A model generated the notes under the pieces. It ran no database searches, was not told the origin of the DNA, and saw nothing but the letters and a program-made list of their open reading frames with translations. Shown here in pieces: positions 24,327 through 32,800 of a DNA stretch of 53,894 nucleotides. Source of the DNA: a virus. The position numbers and the translations under genes are program-made. The stretch spans positions 1 to 53,894 of the IMG/VR virus record IMGVR_UViG_3300020392_000021, one strand, 5' to 3'. Each line of letters opens with the position of its first letter. The first letter of the stretch is position 1.

Positions 24327-24888
24327 GAGAGAAGTTTACGATTATTATGAAGAAATAACCCACTATACAGAGTGTTGTGGTAGAAAAAAACCGTGTAAAT
24401 TTGAGAAGGACGTTAAAATATATGTAGATGGCGTTAAAAAACCTTATTTAATAACAGAGTTGAATAAGATTGTTGGTGAATTGAATGATTTAATTGAATC
24501 AATTAATATTTCTATAGTTAATGATAGTTCAGAATCTAATGTTTATCTATTTTTTGGGAATGCTGACGATTTTGCAGATAATTTGAACGATTCTGATAGA
24601 TGGAAGAAACATATTAGAAAAAGAGCAAAAAAATGTAACGGACTTTTCGTAATCACAACAAATTATAATAAAGATTACATAAAACATTCCGAAGTATTTA
24701 TAGATTTAGAAGCGGGTAATAGTATCAACAAAGAAAAACATACACTACGAGAAGAAATTACACAATGTTTAGGACTAACTAACGATTCTTATAAATATGA
24801 TGATAGTATATTTTATCAATTAAATAATGAAGTGACAAAATATTCAAAAATAGATAAAAAGATTATTAAATTATTTTATAACGAATAA
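24265..24888 (+). CDS. Secreted DUF2927-like protein, paralogue 1
   Basis: The ATG at 24265 gives a clean signal peptide, MKKLITLLLVLVTLNSYSQS, typical of Bacteroidota. The mature part (about 187 residues) has CCGRKKPCKFEKDVKIYVDG, LNDLIESINISIV and the family-like TLREEITQCLGLTNDSYKYD followed by DSIFYQ, close to the EExTQxLGLxND pattern of DUF2927. In that family this region looks zincin-like, but here no full HExxH is visible. A near-copy lies at 42695-43291. It ends four bases before the convergent gene at 24892. Confidence 0.75.
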   Translation: MKKLITLLLVLVTLNSYSQSKREVYDYYEEITHYTECCGRKKPCKFEKDVKIYVDGVKKPYLITELNKIVGELNDLIESINISIVNDSSESNVYLFFGNADDFADNLNDSDRWKKHIRKRAKKCNGLFVITTNYNKDYIKHSEVFIDLEAGNSINKEKHTLREEITQCLGLTNDSYKYDDSIFYQLNNEVTKYSKIDKKIIKLFYNE

Positions 24889-24891
24889 TCA

Positions 24892-26175
24892 TTAATTATT
24901 CTTCATTTTTTGTATTTTTCTTTCATGATTCTTATCTTTACGGGTTAACTTTCCTTGATCAAAGAAAACACAACTATATTTTCTTTTTTTATAGTTTTTT
25001 TGTTTATACTTTTTATCCCAGTTAGTAAGAATTTTAGGTAAGTATATAGTCAATGGTGATCTGTAACTACTAAAAGTAATTTTATAGTCTTCAAATTCCA
25101 ATGAATCTCCTTCATCCTCACCCTCTTCTTTTGGGTCTACACAATGGTTTATAATTACATCTAATTTTACATTACAATACTTATGTTTTTCATATTCTTC
25201 AATACTACCATATGGTTTACCTTTGATGTTTCTATCTTCTTCTGTTGCGTTTTCTATTTTACTGCCGTGACTACCATTTTTAGAAACTTCATATCCTTTC
25301 GGTGGATTTGGACCTGATGAACCATCACCATTTTCACCATCAAATTTTTGGTTTATTTTAGTATTACCATCTATTGCTACACCAATACTTTTTAATTGAT
25401 TAGTTATATATTCTAATGCGGAGGTATTACGTTTTTTAGATAATTCAAGCCAAGTATGGGATTCACCATTTCTTAATCTTGAAGCGGACGTACTAATAGA
25501 AATATTATCTAAGTATGCACGATCTTCTTCGTCATCACAATTAAAGTCAGACATAGCATCCTTCAATACCGAAATTATTTTTTCACTAACCTCCTTCTTT
25601 AATAAATCAGTAACTTCCCATTCATCATTTTCAAAATATTCAGATGAGGGAGTACCACTAAATGGTAATGAAATATTAAACCCAGGATATTCGTTAGGTG
25701 GTGTAGGTGGGGTAGTATCTTCTCTTTTAGTTTCACCTAATTCTACCTTTTGCCACTTATATTTTTTATAAGTTTCATTAAATCTTTCTAGAGACGCAAC
25801 TGCAAAACCTTTTTGTTTTTGACATTCTTCATCACAATCAGATAAACTCTTATCAGAATTTTTAAGGGATTCCCATATATTTTTAGAGTCAACCCCCATT
25901 TTACTAGTAATTCTACCATCTTTTTTTAAAAACTTATCCCATAATTCTTGATTCAAATTAGGTTTAAGTTGTCCCATTTCTAAACTTTCATTACCCTGTC
26001 TTTTTTTTCTTAGGGTAATTGGTTTACCTTTACCCCAGTCAAATGATATATATTTTCTTTTAGTACCGATTCTGGTTTGTTCATCTAATGTATCACTATA
26101 AGAAGTTCCAGACTTATAATCTAATAAAGTCTGCATTCTTTTTAATTCTTCGTTTAATGTTTTAATTTTTTTCAT
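24892..26175 (-). CDS. Leader-tagged OmpA-like protein
   Basis: The ATG at 26175 yields the RM-type leader MKKIKTLNEELKRMQTLL with sites LNE|E (9) and TLDE|Q (32). The in-frame extension upstream lies inside the preceding gene and is not needed. The centre reads SISTSASRLRNGES, LELSKKRNTSALEYITNQLK and GENGDGSSGPNPPKGYEVSK, an OmpA-like peptidoglycan-binding pattern (SxSRxRN...LSxxRA...). The C-terminus is basic. It is a paralogue of the next gene (26186) and, more distantly, of 43288 and 47811. A wall-binding internal or tail protein is the best guess. Confidence 0.65.
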   Translation of the reverse strand: MKKIKTLNEELKRMQTLLDYKSGTSYSDTLDEQTRIGTKRKYISFDWGKGKPITLRKKRQGNESLEMGQLKPNLNQELWDKFLKKDGRITSKMGVDSKNIWESLKNSDKSLSDCDEECQKQKGFAVASLERFNETYKKYKWQKVELGETKREDTTPPTPPNEYPGFNISLPFSGTPSSEYFENDEWEVTDLLKKEVSEKIISVLKDAMSDFNCDDEEDRAYLDNISISTSASRLRNGESHTWLELSKKRNTSALEYITNQLKSIGVAIDGNTKINQKFDGENGDGSSGPNPPKGYEVSKNGSHGSKIENATEEDRNIKGKPYGSIEEYEKHKYCNVKLDVIINHCVDPKEEGEDEGDSLEFEDYKITFSSYRSPLTIYLPKILTNWDKKYKQKNYKKRKYSCVFFDQGKLTRKDKNHERKIQKMKNN

Positions 26176-26185
26176 AACATTTTTT

Positions 26186-28090
26186 TTATCCACCGAAAGC
26201 TTCACATTTAGTATCACCCCATTTTTTACCATCACCACCGCCACCACTATCTTTGGCTTTTTTCCTAAAATTGAATCTTAGTGTTGGGAATTTTAATTCG
26301 AATGGTCTTTTACCTGGTGCAAAAAATGAAATTGGGTATGATACGTTTTCTACTTCTATAACATCAAGTTTATCGTCACCACCTTCTTCTTTTTTATCAC
26401 CATCTGGATCTACAGGTGTAGTGTCATTGAAAACTAATTCTACAATACCTTTAACAAATTTATATTTATCATAATCTACAGAAGTTGCATGTGGTGCACC
26501 TGCTTGATCTCTATTTATCTCTTTACCATTTATTATACAACTATCTGGAAAACCATCCATATCAGGATCACCTTCTTTAAACCTACAATTATCACTCATA
26601 GATACCCCCTTACCAACAGGTACAAAAGATTTATTTTTTGGGGGGTTAGGACCTCTACTACCGTCACCATTACTACCTTCAGTTACAAATTTCCAACCTT
26701 CACCTTCTGCAACTATGTCTGTACCATCATATTTATATATTTCTTTAAAGTCTTCATGTTTTACTGCACCTAACTTTTCTAACCATTGAAAGATGTAATC
26801 TTTCATAGTTGTTAGTCTTTTTTGTGCTAACTCCTCAAACGTAAGTGGTCCAGTACCACATGTTTTAGATTCAGCATTTCTATAACGTGAACAAGAAGAT
26901 ACTATCACAATTTGTTTTACCGCACATTTGGGTTGCCCTTCTGGTGGGTTAAGTACACTAATTATTTTTTGATAATCTTCCATTTGTTTATCTATCGCCT
27001 GAAATAAATCACCTGCAGCTTGAGGACACCATTCATTATCAGCAAACAAATTAGTATCACTATTAAATTTTGGTAATTGTGTGGTAACTCTTGGAAACAC
27101 CTTTTTTTCTTCATCCTTATCTCCATCTTTCTCCTTTGGAAAGTATTTAAGAAGGGTTTCTGTATCTCTACCCACAGTAACTGTTTTCCATTTAGTTATA
27201 GGGTTGGTTTTAGTAAAATATTCAACCGAAGCCACTGCAAATCCTAAGTCTATCTTCTTTTGTTCTTCGTCTTTACCTTTGGTTGATGTTAACATTTGCC
27301 ACTTACCTTTAGAATACTTACTCATTTTTTTAATCATTTTTCTAGCATCTTTAGATGTTAATACATTTGCCCAATCCTCTTCGGGTGCATTAGGTGTAAA
27401 ATCTTCTGTCGAATCCATACTATGTGATTTAGAAGGTTTATACTTACCAATTTTCCATGAATGAGCATAACCAAAATCTATGCTTTTACCATCAATCCAT
27501 TTTGCTTTTAATTGCTTAGTAAAATGTCTACGAACTTTTTTGGAAAACTCTTTAAATTTTCTTCCGATTTTTTTACCCACTTCTCTAAGATATTTTTTGA
27601 ACCTACGCACCCCATTCCCGATTGAGTCCCAAATATTCCAATTTTTAATTTTCCTTTTAAGTTTCCTAAATCTTCTTTCCCACCAGTTCCACCACTTGGT
27701 ATCAACTAAATACTGTTCATTTAAATTTTCTTCACTATCACCACCGAGTAACTTATCAAAATACAAATAAATATATGAAAGATATTGGTTTGCTTCTTCT
27801 TGTTCACCTTTAAAATTTTTATACAAAGAATGTATAAATTTCATAAATAAATCCTCTTTTTCATTATCATTCATTTCGTCATTTTTCTCTTCTTGTTCAT
27901 TTAGATAAACAGATTCGGATAAAGTTTCTGATATTATTTCTTTATGCAAAGTTAATGCGTTTTCGTACGTCCAAAACATAGGATTAGAATATTTCATATT
28001 TTCTTCTGATAAAACATTATGTGAATTATCCTCATAGGTAAACCCTATAAGTGTTCGCATACGTTTTTGTTCTTCTATAAGTGATTTCAT
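26186..28090 (-). CDS. Leader-tagged OmpA-like protein, large paralogue
   Basis: The 634-residue protein begins MKSLIEEQKRMRTLIGFTYE and has VLSE|E at 29. A basic helical region (KKIGRKFKEFSKKVRRHFTK, about 195-215) precedes the OmpA-like part: VIVSSCSRYRNAES, EELAQKRLTTMKDYIFQWLE and GSNGDGSRGPNPPKNKSF, similar to its downstream neighbour. An inserted DPDMDGFPDSCIINGKEINR resembles a Ca-binding loop. The basic helix could touch DNA or membrane. It follows the 44-residue leader-only gene by ten bases in one operon. Confidence 0.65.
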   Translation of the reverse strand: MKSLIEEQKRMRTLIGFTYEDNSHNVLSEENMKYSNPMFWTYENALTLHKEIISETLSESVYLNEQEEKNDEMNDNEKEDLFMKFIHSLYKNFKGEQEEANQYLSYIYLYFDKLLGGDSEENLNEQYLVDTKWWNWWERRFRKLKRKIKNWNIWDSIGNGVRRFKKYLREVGKKIGRKFKEFSKKVRRHFTKQLKAKWIDGKSIDFGYAHSWKIGKYKPSKSHSMDSTEDFTPNAPEEDWANVLTSKDARKMIKKMSKYSKGKWQMLTSTKGKDEEQKKIDLGFAVASVEYFTKTNPITKWKTVTVGRDTETLLKYFPKEKDGDKDEEKKVFPRVTTQLPKFNSDTNLFADNEWCPQAAGDLFQAIDKQMEDYQKIISVLNPPEGQPKCAVKQIVIVSSCSRYRNAESKTCGTGPLTFEELAQKRLTTMKDYIFQWLEKLGAVKHEDFKEIYKYDGTDIVAEGEGWKFVTEGSNGDGSRGPNPPKNKSFVPVGKGVSMSDNCRFKEGDPDMDGFPDSCIINGKEINRDQAGAPHATSVDYDKYKFVKGIVELVFNDTTPVDPDGDKKEEGGDDKLDVIEVENVSYPISFFAPGKRPFELKFPTLRFNFRKKAKDSGGGGDGKKWGDTKCEAFGG

Positions 28091-28100
28091 AGGTTAATTT

Positions 28101-28235
28101 TTACTTTCTACGGGCAACTCTTCTTTTTGACTCATTTATTTTTCTTTTCTTTTCAGATTTAACTTGATTTACAATGTTTTCGATTAAAGTAACCATTTCA
28201 GATTCTGTTAATCTAACTGTTTTTTTATTTGACAT
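28101..28235 (-). CDS. Leader-like mini-protein (44 residues)
   Basis: Translation from the ATG at 28235 gives MSNKKTVRLTESEMVTLIEN, then a Lys/Arg-rich tail with KINE|S (35) ending RRVARRK. It is little more than a capsid-targeting-type leader plus a basic decapeptide that prohead protease would release. It is preceded by an ATATTTAT box and followed after ten bases by the OmpA-like gene. Its homology to the leaders of much larger proteins argues that it is a real gene. Confidence 0.6.
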   Translation of the reverse strand: MSNKKTVRLTESEMVTLIENIVNQVKSEKKRKINESKRRVARRK

Positions 28236-28271
28236 GTCTTATTATTTTTATAATATATGTTATTATATACT

Positions 28272-28279
28272 ATAAATAT
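28272..28279 (-). promoter_or_regulatory. ATATTTAT box before the 28235-24892 operon
   Basis: Minus-strand AATATATTTATAGTATA, 36 nt before the mini-gene ATG. Confidence 0.45.
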
Positions 28280-28304
28280 ATTAATAAAATAAAAAAATTA
28301 AATT

Positions 28305-28460
28305 TTAATTTGTTTTTAGAACGTTATAGATTTTAATTAAATCTAATTCACTTAAATTTTTAACTGCTGCAAAATAAATAATTGCTAATTCTAAACTGTG
28401 TGTATAGTGTGAATGTATAACTTCTTCAGTTTCTTTATGTGTTAAAATATATTTTCCCAT
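28305..28460 (-). CDS. Small hypothetical protein (51 residues)
   Basis: The frame from the ATG at 28460 encodes MGKYILTHKETEEVIHSHYT followed by a helix, HSLELAIIYFAAVKNLSELD. It has an ATATTTAT box ten bases upstream and fills the gap between two larger genes. Function is unknown. Confidence 0.5.
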   Translation of the reverse strand: MGKYILTHKETEEVIHSHYTHSLELAIIYFAAVKNLSELDLIKIYNVLKTN

Positions 28461-28470
28461 ATCTCTTTTT

Positions 28471-28478
28471 ATAAATAT
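28471..28478 (-). promoter_or_regulatory. ATATTTAT box before the 51-residue gene
   Basis: Minus-strand CTTATATTTATAAAAAGAG, 10 nt before the ATG. Confidence 0.45.
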
Positions 28479-28503
28479 AAGAATAAATAATTACAAACTC
28501 AAA

Positions 28504-30129
28504 TTAGGCAACTAAATATCCTATACCATTAGGATCCTCTAAAAACGTATTCCACTCTTTTTGGTTTTCAGGCGATAACTGATTCACATCAATAGAACCA
28601 ACAAATCTCGCCAATCTTTCATTCACTAATTGATTTAGTGGTTCTATATTAATTTTAGTTACTGGGTTTTCTTGTAAATTAATTACGAACATATTTTTAA
28701 ATTTTCCGTATCCTTCTAAAGGTGCTTCAGTTATTTGGTTACCTTTCATAGTTAATACTTCTATATTATCAGGTAAATGTTCTGGAGATGGTAATCTCTT
28801 TAATCCACAATTATTACAAGATATTCTTTCTGCTTTTTTAAATTCTGAAACATCTGGAAAAACTTTTAAGTCCATATCACTAAAGTCTAAAGTCCCCATA
28901 TCTTTATTAAGATAATCAGTAATTTCTACACCTTCAGTATTTTCCATTAACCACTTTAAGTATTTATTATTTTGTAATGCCCCTTGTTGTTCACTCGCCA
29001 ATTTACGTATTGACTGGACACCTGCATCCCATACTTCGTCATCAATGACATCTTTAATGTCACCACCAAATTTAGTTAAATATTTTAGATATTTACTATC
29101 CATTAATCCAGAACCATTTCTAATATCACCAGTTGCTAATGCACCTAATTCCTTTTTAAAGAAATCAGTTAGTCCACTAAATTTAGATAATACATTAGGT
29201 AATTCACCCCTTTCAATACTTCTATTATTTTTATCATGCAATTGTCCAGATTCAAAATGGAATTGTAACGGATACATTTCTTCATCATCACCATCAAATA
29301 ACTTCTTAGGCATTACCACATAGTAATCAGATAAACTACCATCTGGTTTAGGATTATTTCTTCTATAAGAATCGAAATAACTATTTCCTTCCCTTCTAGT
29401 ACACCAAGATGCTAAATTACCTAATGGTTCACAACTAGATTCGATAGTCTGTGGTGTATAAACTAATACATCATTATCTCTATATGCTAACTTAGCGTGT
29501 CCTAAGTCTATATATTTTTTTAGTTTACCCCATAATCCACCATCACCTTCATCGTCTGCGCCTATAAATGGGCTAACTATTGAGTATAGGTGTGCTAAAT
29601 CGTTATATTGTGTAATATCACTTACGTTTTCTGGTGCGTTTGGTCTATTAGGTGCACCAGTTTTAAATACCTTTTTCTTCCTTACCTTATCAAACACTTC
29701 TAAGTATTCATTTGCTTCAGGTAAATCTTCAGTTAAAAATCTAATTGCTTGATCAACATCTCCATCTTTTAAATGTCTCATAAATACAGTAATCATCCAT
29801 TGTACGAATTCTTTTTTATTAGTTGGGTCAGATTCAACAATGTCAACAAATATATCATCAGTAAGAACTACTTTACTTTTACCTTTTTTATTTGTTACTA
29901 TATATGCAATGTCCAATCCATCATGATCTTGTATAGGTTCTAACTTTTCTTTAGGTTTTCCCATTCCACCTGCGGGTCTATCACCATCTTCGAATTCTTT
30001 TTCGTCATTCTTACCATCTGTTGCTTTATCCAACAATTTTGGATCTATTACGAACTGACTTCTTAAAAAATCTACTCTATCTTCCCTTAATAGAATAGTA
30101 TATTGATTTTCACTAATTACGTATTTCAT
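28504..30129 (-). CDS. Leader-tagged protein with leucine-rich repeats
   Basis: The leader MKYVISENQYTILLRE ends at LRE|D (16). Residues about 165-310 contain SCEPLGNLASWCTRREGNSY, DYYVVMPKKLF and PLQFHFESGQLHDKNNRSIE, a domain I associate with internal or structural proteins of large phages. The last 140 residues form several leucine-rich repeats: MGTLDFSDMDLKVFPDVSEF, ISCNNCGLKRLPSPEHLPDN, IEVLTMKGNQITEAPLEGYG and MFVINLQENPVTKINIEPLN. LRRs bind proteins, so an injected factor acting on a host target is conceivable. The box at 30146-30153 precedes it. Confidence 0.7.
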   Translation of the reverse strand: MKYVISENQYTILLREDRVDFLRSQFVIDPKLLDKATDGKNDEKEFEDGDRPAGGMGKPKEKLEPIQDHDGLDIAYIVTNKKGKSKVVLTDDIFVDIVESDPTNKKEFVQWMITVFMRHLKDGDVDQAIRFLTEDLPEANEYLEVFDKVRKKKVFKTGAPNRPNAPENVSDITQYNDLAHLYSIVSPFIGADDEGDGGLWGKLKKYIDLGHAKLAYRDNDVLVYTPQTIESSCEPLGNLASWCTRREGNSYFDSYRRNNPKPDGSLSDYYVVMPKKLFDGDDEEMYPLQFHFESGQLHDKNNRSIERGELPNVLSKFSGLTDFFKKELGALATGDIRNGSGLMDSKYLKYLTKFGGDIKDVIDDEVWDAGVQSIRKLASEQQGALQNNKYLKWLMENTEGVEITDYLNKDMGTLDFSDMDLKVFPDVSEFKKAERISCNNCGLKRLPSPEHLPDNIEVLTMKGNQITEAPLEGYGKFKNMFVINLQENPVTKINIEPLNQLVNERLARFVGSIDVNQLSPENQKEWNTFLEDPNGIGYLVA

Positions 30130-30145
30130 TTTATAATCTTTTTAT

Positions 30146-30153
30146 ATAAATAT
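30146..30153 (-). promoter_or_regulatory. ATATTTAT box before the LRR gene
   Basis: Minus-strand ATATATTTATATAAAAAG, 16 nt before the ATG. Confidence 0.45.
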
Positions 30154-30156
30154 ATA

Positions 30157-30414
30157 TTAAATTGAATTAATTAACAAATCTAATCTATTACTTTTTTTTT
30201 CTACTCTTGATAAAACATCTTTAAAAACCTTTTTATCATTTTCTTTGTCAGTAATTCTATATTTAATCTCATCGATTAAAGTTTTTTCATTTAACATATA
30301 TAATTCATCTAATATGTTATCATAGTTTATCCATTTTCTTTTTATTTCTGTTCTCGCACCTTTAATTTGTTCAAACACAAATACTTTATAGCTATGTTCT
30401 AATTCTTCACCCAT
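30157..30414 (-). CDS. Small helical hypothetical protein
   Basis: I prefer the ATG at 30414 (85 codons), MGEELEHSYKVFVFEQIKGA, because it shares its A with the stop of the upstream hydrolase gene (TAATG), a layout repeated elsewhere in the window; an ATG 27 nt upstream is in frame. The protein is charged and helical with no known domain. Coupling to the wall hydrolase suggests a partner or regulator, but this is not shown. Confidence 0.55.
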   Translation of the reverse strand: MGEELEHSYKVFVFEQIKGARTEIKRKWINYDNILDELYMLNEKTLIDEIKYRITDKENDKKVFKDVLSRVEKKSNRLDLLINSI

Positions 30415-31241
30415 TATCTTCCAGTAAAATTTTTGGACCATTTAGTTGTAGTATCCCTACCAAAGATATGATCTAAACCTTTAGGTGGGTGAGGTATCCA
30501 AGTTTTACTTTCTTGTCCCCATGGTGGTTCTATTTTATTTGGGTTATAATAATGTGTTGCACCTTTAGTGTTATCAGAAATATTACCACCACCTAAAAGT
30601 AGTTTTGCGTATTTAACCGCCAATTCCCAAGATTTTCTATTTTGATACCTATCATCATTAGGTCTATTCATCATAATATTCTTCATAGTCTCATTATCCC
30701 TACTAACTGGTTGGTGTTTGTTCCATCCTGAGAATTGTTTGGGTTCTAAAACGACATCTACCACACTACCTCTCCCTGCTTTACTTCTGTTTAATATTAC
30801 ATTTGCAATACCTTTTATGTCCGATTCTTTATCTTCTGATTCTTCCATAACAAAATTTATTGCTAATATTAATTCATTTAATGATAGGGTAGGTGGTTTT
30901 TTAAACCCTAATTTCCCTAAAGTTTTTGGTCCAATAGATACAGTACTTAAATCTTTAAATTTAACATCAAATAACTTACCTATCATTCTAGATGTTCTAT
31001 CACCGAAGTCTTTATCTGCACGAAAACCAATTTCTTCTGCAAATTTAGGAAATTTATCGTATAATTTTTGTTGTACTAGATTTAAAGGTCCTAAATCATT
31101 AGTTTGGTAGTCACCGTGATTCAAAGTATCGAAACCGTACCATATATCTTTGAGTGAAACGTAAGTTTTATCTACTTTATCACTAGTTTTTTCACTAATA
31201 ATTAGTTTTTTTAATTGTTTTTCTGTTAAATAAACCCTCAT
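30414..31241 (-). CDS. Leader-tagged cell wall hydrolase, SleB-like, with peptidoglycan-binding-like domain
   Basis: The leader MRVYLTEKQLKKLIISE ends at ISE|K (17). Residues about 45-115 (LNLVQQKLYDKFPKFAEEIG to SIGPKTLGKLGF) look like a peptidoglycan-binding domain. The C-terminal half has ELILAINFVMEESEDKESDI, GIANVILNRSKAGRGSVVDV, VLEPKQFSGWNKHQ and DNTKGATHYYNPNKIEPPWG, the SleB/hydrolase_2 pattern of lytic transglycosylase-like or amidase enzymes. A leader on a wall hydrolase implies packaging in the virion and use at entry rather than at lysis. The box at 31268-31275 precedes it. Confidence 0.78.
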   Translation of the reverse strand: MRVYLTEKQLKKLIISEKTSDKVDKTYVSLKDIWYGFDTLNHGDYQTNDLGPLNLVQQKLYDKFPKFAEEIGFRADKDFGDRTSRMIGKLFDVKFKDLSTVSIGPKTLGKLGFKKPPTLSLNELILAINFVMEESEDKESDIKGIANVILNRSKAGRGSVVDVVLEPKQFSGWNKHQPVSRDNETMKNIMMNRPNDDRYQNRKSWELAVKYAKLLLGGGNISDNTKGATHYYNPNKIEPPWGQESKTWIPHPPKGLDHIFGRDTTTKWSKNFTGR

Positions 31242-31260
31242 TTTAATATTTTTACTTATT

Positions 31261-31275
31261 TATTTATATAAATAT
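31261..31275. promoter_or_regulatory. Palindromic ATATTTAT-type element between divergent genes
   Basis: TATTTATATAAATAT reads as ATATTTAT on the minus strand (31275-31268, 26 nt before the hydrolase ATG) and as TATTTATA on the plus strand, 25 nt before the HNH-like gene. Confidence 0.45.
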
Positions 31276-31293
31276 AATAATAATGTCTAAATT

Positions 31294-31695
31294 ATGAAAA
31301 AATTACCTAAAAATAACCCCAAAAGTAAAAATAGTAATAATTTTAATAAAATTAGGTATAAAATACGAAAAATCACCAAAAAATACCCTAAAATTAAACA
31401 AAAAATTAAAAATATTAAGAATTTAGAGAAAAAATTGTATTATGCTATGGTTTGGGAGGTTACTGAGGAACAACCTCTACAGATTTTAGAGAATTCTGAT
31501 AAAAGAGGGTGGAAAAATCATCATTTGGATCATATTTACCCTATTGCAATGGGTTTTCATAACAAAATATCACCTAAAAAGATAGGAAATATTAAAAATT
31601 TACGTTTTATACCCTATAAAGAGAACCTTCGTAAAGGTTCTTCACTAACTAATGAGTCACGAAACGCTTTACGAAGGTTAAAAAGGTTAAAATAG
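31294..31695 (+). CDS. HNH-type endonuclease-like protein
   Basis: The 133-residue protein has a very basic N-terminal half (MKKLPKNNPKSKNSNNFNKI) and an HNH-like core: KNHHLDHIYPIAMGFHNKIS, then IGNIKNLRFIPYKENLRKGS. HLDH gives the first His/Asp pair, and the NL...N..K part gives the second. Such free-standing nucleases in T4-like phages are often homing endonucleases. It is alone on the plus strand between minus-strand operons, which fits insertion of a mobile gene. Confidence 0.75.
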   Translation: MKKLPKNNPKSKNSNNFNKIRYKIRKITKKYPKIKQKIKNIKNLEKKLYYAMVWEVTEEQPLQILENSDKRGWKNHHLDHIYPIAMGFHNKISPKKIGNIKNLRFIPYKENLRKGSSLTNESRNALRRLKRLK

Positions 31696-31700
31696 GGTAA

Positions 31701-31913
31701 TTATGCCCTAGTTGGTTTAAATGTGTGGAATAATTTCTGAGCTTCTTGCACAATTATTGATTTTTTTCTTTCTAATTCATCTAATCTAGATAATTGCTCC
31801 TTATTTAAATCCATACCTGCCGCTTCTGCTTTAATATCTGCTACTTGTCCATCTAATTTATCATGTTTTAATAATAAACTATGATAATACTCTGCTTTTT
31901 GATCGTTATTCAT
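31701..31913 (-). CDS. Small coiled-coil protein
   Basis: The 70-residue protein (MNNDQKAEYYHSLLLKHDKL ... ELERKKSIIVQEAQKLFHTF) is almost wholly helical with heptad spacing. No family name is known to me. It lies two bases after the gene at 31916 and converges with the HNH-like gene. Confidence 0.55.
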   Translation of the reverse strand: MNNDQKAEYYHSLLLKHDKLDGQVADIKAEAAGMDLNKEQLSRLDELERKKSIIVQEAQKLFHTFKPTRA

Positions 31914-31915
31914 TT

Positions 31916-32128
31916 TTATTTTTTTACTTTTTTATTATTATTGATAACCATTATTTCATATCTACAACCGTTATCTGTATTTTCATTTAATAAACCTACT
32001 AAATATTCTGCTTTACTTAATGTTGTTAATTCTAAAACTTGACTATGACCATCGGTTATTAGTACATGTAAGTCTTTTCCTGTGTTATCTCTATAACACT
32101 TTTTTATCATATAGGAATCTTTACTCAT
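31916..32128 (-). CDS. Small hypothetical protein
   Basis: The 70-residue protein begins MSKDSYMIKKCYRDNTGKDL and is predicted to be a small alpha/beta fold with a Lys-rich end. An ATATTTAT box ends three bases before its ATG, so the message would be leaderless. Function is unknown. Confidence 0.5.
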   Translation of the reverse strand: MSKDSYMIKKCYRDNTGKDLHVLITDGHSQVLELTTLSKAEYLVGLLNENTDNGCRYEIMVINNNKKVKK

Positions 32129-32131
32129 ATT

Positions 32132-32139
32132 ATAAATAT
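32132..32139 (-). promoter_or_regulatory. ATATTTAT box directly abutting the gene at 31916-32128
   Basis: Minus-strand AATATTTATAATATG: the box ends three bases before the ATG. Confidence 0.35.
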
Positions 32140-32334
32140 TTAAGTTGTTTGCCCGGTAAATGTACTAATATCACCAACCTCTTCAATCTCCATCTCTCTA
32201 TTTTTCATATCTTCCATATATTTCATAAACTGTTCTTGTATTTTCTTTTCCATAGACCTTTTTTGGATTTTTAACCTTTCGGTTCTAGCTTTGGATTTTT
32301 GTTTTTGATTTTTTCTATGTTTACTTTTTGGCAT
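32140..32334 (-). CDS. Small basic helical protein, conserved-type in phages
   Basis: The 64-residue protein starts MPKSKHRKNQKQKSKARTER and continues as a Met/Glu-rich helix (KKIQEQFMKYMEDMKNREME). A basic start SKxKHRKNHKQK of this kind is familiar to me from small uncharacterised phage proteins. The basic half could bind nucleic acid. A variant box ATATTTAA lies 17 nt upstream at 32352-32359. Confidence 0.6.
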   Translation of the reverse strand: MPKSKHRKNQKQKSKARTERLKIQKRSMEKKIQEQFMKYMEDMKNREMEIEEVGDISTFTGQTT

Positions 32335-32383
32335 TATTATAATTTTTTTATTTAAATATAATCTTATTTTATTTAAATGTCAA

Positions 32384-32391
32384 ATATTTAT
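32384..32391 (+). promoter_or_regulatory. ATATTTAT box before the DUF192 gene
   Basis: Plus-strand AAATATTTATTAGTATG, only four bases before the ATG, suggesting a leaderless transcript. Confidence 0.4.
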
Positions 32392-32395
32392 TAGT

Positions 32396-32800
32396 ATGAA
32401 ATTTATAGATATTTTAAATGAAATGGTTAAACACCCCTTCCCAAATAAAAAAAACGTTGTTATAAAAAATAGTGATGATAATGACGTTACTATTGAGTGT
32501 GAATATGCGCAAACAAGTAAACAAAAAATGACTGGTGCTTTAGGGATGGATTCTATGTGTGATTATTGTGGTATATTATTCGATGAAATATCACCCACAT
32601 ATTACCATATGCAAGGTGTAAAATTTCCATTAGATATGATTTTTTGTGATAGTAATGGTACTATTTTAGATATTGTTACTGCAGAACCTGATGGTGAGAA
32701 CGTATATCCACCAGATGGTTCAAAATATAATATAGAAGTTAATGGTGGTTTCTGTAATAAAAATAATATAAATAAAGGAGACGTTATTTACGTTTCATAA
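32396..32800 (+). CDS. DUF192-family protein with short leader
   Basis: The 134-residue protein begins MKFIDILNE|M, a minimal (L/I)-x-E leader. The rest matches DUF192: KMTGALGMDSMCDYCGILFD, YYHMQGVKFPLDMIFCDSNG, TILDIVTAEPDG and NIEVNGGFC with a final GDVIYVS. DUF192 is a small beta-barrel family of unknown function, often exported. Two Cys (CDYC) form a possible metal or disulphide pair. The 3' end overlaps the convergent zincin gene by 13 bases. Confidence 0.8.
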   Translation: MKFIDILNEMVKHPFPNKKNVVIKNSDDNDVTIECEYAQTSKQKMTGALGMDSMCDYCGILFDEISPTYYHMQGVKFPLDMIFCDSNGTILDIVTAEPDGENVYPPDGSKYNIEVNGGFCNKNNINKGDVIYVS

